Shown in pieces: positions 43,701 to 49,387 of a DNA stretch of 49,387 nucleotides (within the stretch, counting starts at the first letter, position 1; every line of letters starts with the position of its first letter). Position numbers and translations under genes: made by a program. A model generated the notes under the pieces. It was not told the origin of the DNA, made no database searches, and saw nothing but the letters and a program-made list of their open reading frames with translations. The DNA lies in the NCBI GenBank assembly GCA_903885195.1, contig CAISHQ010000153.1:1-49387 (forward strand), read 5' to 3'. Source of the stretch: an uncultured Pseudomonadota bacterium (lineage in GTDB: Bacteria > Pseudomonadota > Gammaproteobacteria > Steroidobacterales > Steroidobacteraceae).

Positions 43701-44225
43701 TCAGCCGCCAAGCGGCACGAGTTTCGCTCGATAGCTCGCGGCACGCGCCGCGTAGTGGCGTGCCGTCTGGGCGATCAAGGCGAGATCGCGCTCGGTGACC
43801 TCGCGCACGATCTTGCCGGGCGAACCCATGACCACCGAGCCGTCCGGTATCGTTCGATCCGGTGGGATCAAGGCGCCCGCGGCGATCAGACAATGACGGC
43901 CGATGACCACTCGATCGAGCACACGCGCACCATTGGCGATCAAGGAATCATCGCCCACGGCACAGCAGTGCAGGAAGGCGACATGCCCCACCGTGACCCG
44001 TTCGCCGATGCGGGTCGGAACACCGCGATCGGTGTGAATGACGCTGGCGTCTTGGATGTTGCTGTCTGCGCCGATTTCGATCCAGTCGTTGTCACCGCGC
44101 AGCACCACCTGAAACCAGAGACTCGATCGGGCACCGAGACGCACGCTGCCGATGACGTCAGCCGAGGGCGCAACGTAGGCATCGGCGGCGATCTCGGGTC
44201 GTCGGCCGTCGTATTCGTAAATCAC
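43701..44225 (-). CDS. Gamma-carbonic-anhydrase family protein (YrdA-like)
   Basis: A 174-residue left-handed beta-helix protein. Hexapeptide repeats such as AYVAPSADVIGSVRLGARSSL fill most of the sequence. Metal-binding histidines are expected in SVIHTDRG and TVGHVAFLHCC. It resembles YrdA/PaaY-type proteins, which bind zinc but often have little anhydrase activity. GTG at 44225 overlaps the cysQ stop as GTGA, placing it last in a four-gene minus-strand operon. Confidence 0.9.
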   Translation of the reverse strand: MIYEYDGRRPEIAADAYVAPSADVIGSVRLGARSSLWFQVVLRGDNDWIEIGADSNIQDASVIHTDRGVPTRIGERVTVGHVAFLHCCAVGDDSLIANGARVLDRVVIGRHCLIAAGALIPPDRTIPDGSVVMGSPGKIVREVTERDLALIAQTARHYAARAASYRAKLVPLGG

Positions 44226-45085
44226 GCGCCACTCCCGCGCAGCAGGCCGAGCCAGTCACGATCGGGGTCGGCGTAGGCAATGAAATGTGGATTCAGCCAC
44301 GTATCCCGACGGTTGTATTCGAGTGCGGCGCCATCGAGCTGCACCACCTGCCCGCCGGCTCCGCGCACCACGGCATGGGCTGCAGCGGTGTCCCACTCGG
44401 AGGTTGGCCCGAGTCGGGGATAAACATCAGCGCCGCCTTCGGCGAGCACGCAGAACTTGAGCGAACTGCCCATGGCCACAAGTTCATGGGCGCCGATCCT
44501 CGTGAGGAATCCATCGAGTGAATCACCGCGATGCGAGCGACTGCCCACGACCCGCACGGGATGCGCGACCGGATACGCGACACGAATGGGTTCGACGACA
44601 GTGCCCCGCAACCGTGCACGCCAGGCACCCGTAGACGCTTCGCCAACGCCCGAGACGACGCCCCAGTAGTCGAGATCCTTCACCGGTACATGAACGACTC
44701 CGAACACCGGCTCGTGCGAGTCGATGAGGGCGATGTTGACGGTGAATTCGCCGTTGCGGGATAGAAATTCTTTGGTTCCGTCGAGCGGATCGACGAGCCA
44801 GAAGCGCGACCACCGCCGACGCACGGCCAACGGCACCTCCGCCGACTCTTCCGACAGCACGGGCCACTCGGGCGTGAGCGCCGCAAGCCCCGCACTGATC
44901 AGTCGATGCGCCGCCAGATCAGCCGCCGTGAGCGGCGATTGATCCTGCTTGTGCTGCAATCCCACCGACTCGCCGCGTTCGTGGTCACGGTAGATCTGCA
45001 AAATGGCGTCACCCGCCTCACGCGCGATGCGACGGACCGCGGCGACCAGCGCCTCGTCGAGCAGCACAGGGACCGGCGTAGTCAT
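44222..45085 (-). CDS. cysQ: 3'(2'),5'-bisphosphate nucleotidase CysQ
   Basis: A 287-residue lithium-sensitive phosphatase of the inositol monophosphatase superfamily, which removes the 3'-phosphate of PAP made during sulfate assimilation. Metal-binding motifs are VLSEESAEVP, WLVDPLDGTKEFLSRNGEFTVNIALI and GPTSEWDTAAAHAV. ATG at 45085 was preferred to GTG at 45094; neither has a strong Shine-Dalgarno. It is followed with overlap by the gamma-CA-like gene and preceded by the acyl-CoA dehydrogenase. Confidence 0.95.
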   Translation of the reverse strand: MTTPVPVLLDEALVAAVRRIAREAGDAILQIYRDHERGESVGLQHKQDQSPLTAADLAAHRLISAGLAALTPEWPVLSEESAEVPLAVRRRWSRFWLVDPLDGTKEFLSRNGEFTVNIALIDSHEPVFGVVHVPVKDLDYWGVVSGVGEASTGAWRARLRGTVVEPIRVAYPVAHPVRVVGSRSHRGDSLDGFLTRIGAHELVAMGSSLKFCVLAEGGADVYPRLGPTSEWDTAAAHAVVRGAGGQVVQLDGAALEYNRRDTWLNPHFIAYADPDRDWLGLLRGSGA

Positions 45086-45103
45086 CGACGTCACTTCGGA
45101 GCG

Positions 45104-46270
45104 TCAGTACGACCGCGGCAGTCCGAGCAAATGCTCGGCAACATAGGAGAGGATGAAGTTGGTCGAAATCGGCGCGACCTGATACAGCCGCGTTTCGCGA
45201 AACTTTCGCTCCACGTCGTACTCGGCAGCGAAACCGAAGCCACCGTGGGTCTGGATGCAGGCATTCGCTGCCTCCCACGACGCCTTCGCGGCAAGATACT
45301 TCGCCATGTTCGCCTCGGCGCCGCAGGGCTTCTTGGAGTCATAGAGCTCGCAAGCCTTGTAGCGCATGAGGCTCGCAGCCTCGGTCTCGATGTAGGTCTC
45401 GGCGATCGGGAACTGCACGCCCTGGTTCTGACCGATCGGCCGATCAAACACCACGCGCTCGCTGGCGTAGCGGGCCGCACGGGCCACGAACCAATAGGCA
45501 TCGCCGATGCACTCCGCAGCGATAAGCACGCGCTCAGCGTTCAGGCCATCGAGAATATATTTGAAGCCCTTGCCCTCTTCACCGATGAGGTTCTCCACCG
45601 GGATCTCGAGATTATCGAAAAATAATTCGTTGGTCTCGTGATTGACCATGTTGGGAATCGCGCGCAGCGACAGACCCTTGCCAATCGCCTCACGCAAATC
45701 CACCAGAAACACAGATAGGCCGTCCGACTTGCGACTGACCTCGGCAAGCGGCGTGGTGCGCGCCAGCAGGATCATCAAGTCCGAATGCTGCACGCGCGAA
45801 ATCCACACCTTCTGCCCGTTGATCACGTACCGATCGCCCTTGCGGGCAGCGAAGGTCTTGAGCTTGGTGGTGTCGGTACCGGTGGACGGTTCGGTCACGG
45901 CCATTGACTGCATGCGCAACTCGCCTGCAGCGATTTTCGGCAAGTACTGACGGCGTTGTGCTTCGGAGCCGTGCCGGACCAGTACGTTCATGACGTAGAC
46001 CTGGCCGTGGCAGGCGCCGGAGTTACCGCCGCTGCGGTTGATTTCTTCCATGACCACCGAGGCTTCGGCGAGCGAGAGCCCGGAGCCACCATACTCGGCA
46101 GGAATCAGCCCCGCGAGCCAACCGGCACGCGTGAGGGCGTCGACGAACTCGCCGGGATAACCCCGCTCAGCGTCGATCTTGCGGAAATACTCGTCGGGGA
46201 ACTCGGCGCAGAGTGCACGCACTCCGGCACGGATCTCCTCGAACCCCTCGACATCGCGGATCTGGCTCAT
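45104..46270 (-). CDS. Acyl-CoA dehydrogenase
   Basis: A 388-residue flavoenzyme of the medium-chain acyl-CoA dehydrogenase fold. YGGSGLSLAEASVVMEEINRSGG near the N-terminus, MAVTEPSTGTDTTKLKT and YVINGQKVWISRVQHSD in the beta domain, and QTHGGFGFAAEYDVERKFRETRLYQVAPIST at the C-terminus are all typical. It catalyses alpha,beta-dehydrogenation of an acyl-CoA; chain length and branching preference are unknown. It starts 8 bases after the small lipoprotein gene. Confidence 0.93.
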   Translation of the reverse strand: MSQIRDVEGFEEIRAGVRALCAEFPDEYFRKIDAERGYPGEFVDALTRAGWLAGLIPAEYGGSGLSLAEASVVMEEINRSGGNSGACHGQVYVMNVLVRHGSEAQRRQYLPKIAAGELRMQSMAVTEPSTGTDTTKLKTFAARKGDRYVINGQKVWISRVQHSDLMILLARTTPLAEVSRKSDGLSVFLVDLREAIGKGLSLRAIPNMVNHETNELFFDNLEIPVENLIGEEGKGFKYILDGLNAERVLIAAECIGDAYWFVARAARYASERVVFDRPIGQNQGVQFPIAETYIETEAASLMRYKACELYDSKKPCGAEANMAKYLAAKASWEAANACIQTHGGFGFAAEYDVERKFRETRLYQVAPISTNFILSYVAEHLLGLPRSY

Positions 46271-46277
46271 CTTCCCA

Positions 46278-46706
46278 TTATGGGGCAGGCGCGGTCTCCT
46301 TCGCCGCCTTGCGGTCCGCCTTCATCTGCTTGACGTCCACGGGTCGGATCTCGCTGATCGGGCAGGTCTGGTCGCGCACGCGGACCTTCTCGAACTTGCT
46401 GATCTGCCGGCCCGTCTGCGTGACGCTGATGGTGTTGGCGAACTGCAGATCGGGACAGGCGTCCCACACCTTGAGGAGGTAAGCCTCGTTGATTCCCGTC
46501 CAGATCACGATTTCGTTCCGCGACACCGGGGTCCACGAATCAACCCCACGCATCGCGGTGATGTGATCGACGGGGGCCCCTGCATAGTCGCGGTAGTTGA
46601 GTTTCACATCGTCCGTCTGCCTCGAGGGTCCAGACGCGCAGCCAGTCAAGGTCAGCACCGGGGTCAGAGCCAGGGCCATCAAGGCCAGCGAAGGGAACTT
46701 GTACAT
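46278..46706 (-). CDS. Small lipoprotein (DUF6491-like)
   Basis: A 142-residue protein with a lipoprotein signal peptide ending in LTLTGC. The mature part has VDHITAMRGVDSWTPVSRNEIVIWTG, then CPDLQFANTISVT and FEKVRVRDQTCPISEIRPVDV. These resemble the DUF6491 family of small gammaproteobacterial and related lipoproteins. Two cysteines in the mature part may form a disulfide. ATG at 46706 directly precedes the signal sequence. Function is unknown. Confidence 0.75.
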   Translation of the reverse strand: MYKFPSLALMALALTPVLTLTGCASGPSRQTDDVKLNYRDYAGAPVDHITAMRGVDSWTPVSRNEIVIWTGINEAYLLKVWDACPDLQFANTISVTQTGRQISKFEKVRVRDQTCPISEIRPVDVKQMKADRKAAKETAPAP

Positions 46707-46823
46707 GGCACGTGCCTCCAAGGTGACGACAATCAGAACGTGAGACCGCGGCACCGGGCCGCAAGTTCATGGGAAGTGTACCAAGGGGCACTTCTGGCAC
46801 AATGCGCCGCGGGAGGGCCCCAC

Positions 46824-47510
46824 ATGAAAGATCTGATCGACATTTTCCTGCAACCCTCGGGCGTGCTCGGCCGCCTCAAAGACCAGCCGAACTACTGGCT
46901 TCCACTGGGACTACTCGTCGGCCTGACTGCCGTGAGTTCCTACCTCTACTTCGATCGCGTCGATGCCGCCTGGTTCATGGAGCGCAGCATCGTCGCCTCC
47001 GGTCAAGACGTCAGCGACAAGGAATTGCAGGCGATCCGCACCAACGGCCCGAGCAGCGGCATGTTGAAGTGGACGGGCTCGATCGGCGGATCCGTCGGCA
47101 TGCTCGTCAGCTTCCTGGCCTTCGGCCTGTATTACTTCCTCGCTGGCAAGGTCACAGGCCTCGCACTCAGCTACAAGCAGGGTCTGGCCCTCGCAGCCTG
47201 GAGCTCGATGCCCAACCTGATCGGCACCGTGTTGCTGTTTGTCGGTGTGCTCTCGATGACCCCGCAGACACCGCTCGAATCGCTGGTGCTGACGAGCGTC
47301 GATCCGATGCTGATGCAATTGCCGCTCGAGAGCCCATGGAAGGGCCTCGCCACCTCGGCGAGCTTCCTCGTGATCTGGACCATCTGGCTTGCTGCGCTCG
47401 CCTGGAAGCTCTGGAGCCAGGCAAACAAATGGACTGGCGCAGTAGTGGTCGCTGCGCTGCCAACCGTGCTCATTTACGGAGGCATGGCGATCAAAGCCCT
47501 GCTCAACTGA
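46824..47510 (+). CDS. Yip1-family membrane protein
   Basis: A 228-residue inner-membrane protein with about five helices: a cytoplasmic N-terminus (MKDLIDIFLQPSGVLGRLKDQPNYWLP) and hydrophobic segments at about 27-43, 92-110, 121-145, 180-200 and 206-225. The layout matches the Yip1 domain. The role is unknown. A GGAGGG motif precedes the ATG. It ends 1 base before the adaptor gene of an efflux system, so the three genes probably form an operon. Confidence 0.85.
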   Translation: MKDLIDIFLQPSGVLGRLKDQPNYWLPLGLLVGLTAVSSYLYFDRVDAAWFMERSIVASGQDVSDKELQAIRTNGPSSGMLKWTGSIGGSVGMLVSFLAFGLYYFLAGKVTGLALSYKQGLALAAWSSMPNLIGTVLLFVGVLSMTPQTPLESLVLTSVDPMLMQLPLESPWKGLATSASFLVIWTIWLAALAWKLWSQANKWTGAVVVAALPTVLIYGGMAIKALLN

Positions 47511-47511
47511 C

Positions 47512-48717
47512 ATGAAAATCGACAAGCGATGGATTGCCGGCGCTGTGCTGGTGCTGGCGATCGCGGTACCGCTCGCGCTCAAGCGCGTCACCGGCGACAG
47601 CGGCACACCCGTGGACTTCGCCACCGTGGCCGAACAGCAGGTGCGCCCCAGCATCCTGGCCTCAGGAACCCTAGCGTATAAGGTCGAGGTCAACCTGACG
47701 GCCGAGGTGCTAGCGCGCGTGGCGAGCATCGCCGTTGAAGAAGGCGACGTGGTCGAGAAAGGCCAGCTGCTGCTGCGGCTCGATCCTGAGACCTACAACA
47801 ACATCATCGCGCGCGAGGAAGCCGGCGTACGGCAGAACCGCATCAGCATCGAACGGCAACGCGCCGTCGTTGCGCTACGCAAACAGCAGTATGAGCGCAG
47901 TCAGCGTTTGGCCGAGGCGCAATTGATCGACCGCAATCGCCTCGATGAGGATCGCAATCAGTACGTCGTGGCGGAGGCCGACCTGAAGAGCTCAGAAGAA
48001 GCGCTGCGGCGTGCCACTGCCGTGCTCAGCGACGCGCGCGAGCAACGTGCCAAAACCGAGATCCGCGCGCCGATCACGGGACGGATCGTGTCCCTGCCGA
48101 TCAAGGTCGGCGAAGTGGCCATCCCCTCCACGGCCTCGCTCGCCGGTGCCCAGCTGATGAAAATCGCCGACACCTCGGCGATTCAAGCCGAGGTCAAGGT
48201 CGACGAGGCGGATGTGGCCAAGATCCGCATGGGCCAGCGCGCTGACGTGTTCGCAGCCGCCTACCCCGACAATTCGCTCAAAGGCAGCGTCGAAAAAATC
48301 GCACTCACACCCACCGTGGATGGCCAGGGCCGCTCCTACCGGGTGACGCTAGCGATCGAAGCGCCGAAGGATCTGCTATTGCGCTCGGGGATGAGCGCGC
48401 GCGCGGTGATCTACCTGGGCGAGGGCGGCAAATCACTCGCCGTCCCGGTCGAATCCGTGGTCAGCGAAACACCCGAGAAGAACGTGGTGAAGCGTTACGT
48501 CTGGTTGGCTACCGATGGCAAGGCCCGCAAGACGGCCGTCACCACCGGGCTGTCGGATGATCGCTGGGAGTCGATCGAGTCGGGCGTGAAGGCGGGCGAT
48601 CGCCTCATCGTCGGCCCGTCGAAGACGCTGCGTCGTTTGCGCGATGGGGAGTCGGTCTCGGAGCGCAAGGTCGAACCCAGCGCAGACAAGGGCGACAAGG
48701 CGGACAACGACGAATGA
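47512..48717 (+). CDS. Periplasmic adaptor of an ABC-type efflux system (MacA-like)
   Basis: A 401-residue membrane-fusion protein: an N-terminal anchor (residues 6-21), a lipoyl half-motif ([21 protein letters not shown]), a coiled-coil hairpin (residues about 100-180), a beta-barrel domain, and a C-terminal charged tail. It should bridge an inner-membrane MacB-type ABC transporter and an outer-membrane TolC-type channel. The stop overlaps the ATPase start as ATGA. The substrate is unknown. Confidence 0.9.
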   Translation: MKIDKRWIAGAVLVLAIAVPLALKRVTGDSGTPVDFATVAEQQVRPSILASGTLAYKVEVNLTAEVLARVASIAVEEGDVVEKGQLLLRLDPETYNNIIAREEAGVRQNRISIERQRAVVALRKQQYERSQRLAEAQLIDRNRLDEDRNQYVVAEADLKSSEEALRRATAVLSDAREQRAKTEIRAPITGRIVSLPIKVGEVAIPSTASLAGAQLMKIADTSAIQAEVKVDEADVAKIRMGQRADVFAAAYPDNSLKGSVEKIALTPTVDGQGRSYRVTLAIEAPKDLLLRSGMSARAVIYLGEGGKSLAVPVESVVSETPEKNVVKRYVWLATDGKARKTAVTTGLSDDRWESIESGVKAGDRLIVGPSKTLRRLRDGESVSERKVEPSADKGDKADNDE

Positions 48718-49387
48718 TCGAGTTGCACGGCATCGTCAAGCGCTACGTGCTCGGCGAGGAAACCGTGCTCGCGCTGGCCGGCGTCGACCTGCACATCGGC
48801 CGCAACGAGTACGTCGCTCTCATAGGACCCTCGGGCTCGGGCAAGTCGACGCTGATGAATCTACTAGGTTGCCTCGATTCGCCCAGCGAGGGGAGCTATA
48901 TCCTTAATGGCCGTGATACGTCCTCGCTGAGCGAGGACGAACTTGCCGCCGTTCGCAATCGTGAGATCGGCTTCGTATTCCAGAGTTTCCATCTGCTGCC
49001 GCGGCAAACCGCACTGCAAAACGTGATGCAACCACTCGTCTACCGGCGGATGCCACCCCTCGAGCGGCGACGGCTCGCCATCGAAGCCTTGACCAAGGTC
49101 GGCCTGGGTGACCGGCTCGATCACCGCCCCAACCAGCTCTCGGGCGGGCAGAGGCAGCGCGTCGCGGTGGCCCGTGCACTCGTCGGGCAGCCCTCCATCC
49201 TGCTGGCCGATGAGCCCACCGGCAATCTCGACTCGCGCACTTCGGCGGAAATCATGGCCCTTTTCGATGCCCTCCATGCTCAAGGACAGACGGTGATCGT
49301 CGTCACGCATGAACCTGACATTGCGGCGCACTGCCGCCGCACCATCCGCGTGTTCGACGGCCGGATCGTCGAAGATACGCAGAACCC
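48714..49387 (+). CDS. ABC transporter ATP-binding protein (MacB/LolD type), partial
   Basis: An ATPase running off the window end, with about 224 codons visible. The Walker A motif is GPSGSGKST, the Q-loop [14 protein letters not shown], the signature [15 protein letters not shown], the Walker [13 protein letters not shown] and the switch His VVTHEP. The subfamily is the one of MacB and LolD. ATG at 48714 overlaps the adaptor stop. The permease gene should follow outside the window. Confidence 0.93.
   Translation, partial: MIELHGIVKRYVLGEETVLALAGVDLHIGRNEYVALIGPSGSGKSTLMNLLGCLDSPSEGSYILNGRDTSSLSEDELAAVRNREIGFVFQSFHLLPRQTALQNVMQPLVYRRMPPLERRRLAIEALTKVGLGDRLDHRPNQLSGGQRQRVAVARALVGQPSILLADEPTGNLDSRTSAEIMALFDALHAQGQTVIVVTHEPDIAAHCRRTIRVFDGRIVEDTQN

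Noticed and set aside
1-49387. CRISPR arrays, insertion sequences, tRNA or rRNA genes
   Set aside because: No spaced repeat array, transposase motif, terminal inverted repeat pair or recognisable RNA gene was seen by eye on either strand; a tRNA search program would be needed to exclude tRNAs strictly.

Overview
The window is about 49 kb of GC-rich, densely packed bacterial DNA whose core (about 8.4 to 42.7 kb) is a purple-bacterial photosynthesis gene cluster (PGC). Reaction-centre genes for L, M, H and a tetraheme cytochrome subunit, LH1 alpha and beta genes, late bacteriochlorophyll genes and a complete acyclic-carotenoid set show an anoxygenic phototroph of the Proteobacteria. An RraB-family gene, a TPP-riboswitch/TonB-receptor/PnuT operon and the overall layout suggest a gammaproteobacterium; I cannot place it more finely from sequence alone.

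Left flank (1-8.4 kb): the end of an OmpR-type response regulator, its sensor kinase, gpmA, a membrane-anchored RraB-like protein, an enoyl-CoA hydratase and a [2Fe-2S] ferredoxin. Then comes a thiamine salvage operon on the minus strand (TPP riboswitch, TonB receptor, PnuT-like permease, phosphotransferase kinase), followed by a PhzF-family gene.

PGC: (i) minus-strand bchG - PucC-family MFS - bchP - small membrane protein; (ii) minus-strand regulators ppaA/aerR and ppsR/crtJ; (iii) plus-strand bchF-lhaA-puhA-puhB-puhC-puhE-dxs; (iv) minus-strand superoperon crtE-crtF-bchC-bchX-bchY-bchZ-pufB-pufA-pufL-pufM-pufC-ispH; (v) plus-strand crtC, divergent from crtE and tail-to-tail with crtB; (vi) minus-strand cytochrome P450 - ATP-grasp ligase - crtB; (vii) a plus-strand unknown polytopic membrane protein followed by crtD; (viii) minus-strand bchO-crtI. 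The bacteriochlorophyll genes here are almost exactly those acting after chlorophyllide a (bchF, X, Y, Z, C, G, P). The Mg-chelatase, methyltransferase, cyclase and protochlorophyllide reductase genes (bchI/D/H/M, acsF/bchE, bchN/B/L) are absent, so a second locus is expected. Both ends of the MEP isoprenoid pathway (dxs, ispH) are translationally coupled to photosystem operons.

Regulation: promoters of bchC, bchG and crtE carry two TGT-N12-ACA-like palindromes exactly 8 bp apart covering the -35 and -10 elements, the published CrtJ/PpsR arrangement. The divergent ppaA/bchF promoters share two overlapping palindromes. The bchG transcript is predicted to be leaderless.

Right flank (42.7-49.4 kb): an alpha/beta hydrolase, a gamma-carbonic-anhydrase-like protein, cysQ, an acyl-CoA dehydrogenase, a small lipoprotein, a Yip1-family membrane protein, and a MacA-like adaptor followed by a MacB/LolD-like ATPase that runs off the end. 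No tRNA, rRNA, CRISPR array or insertion sequence was seen, and no gene-free stretch exceeds 300 bases. The most novel-looking element is the P450 plus ATP-grasp pair upstream of crtB, a candidate carotenoid-modifying module.
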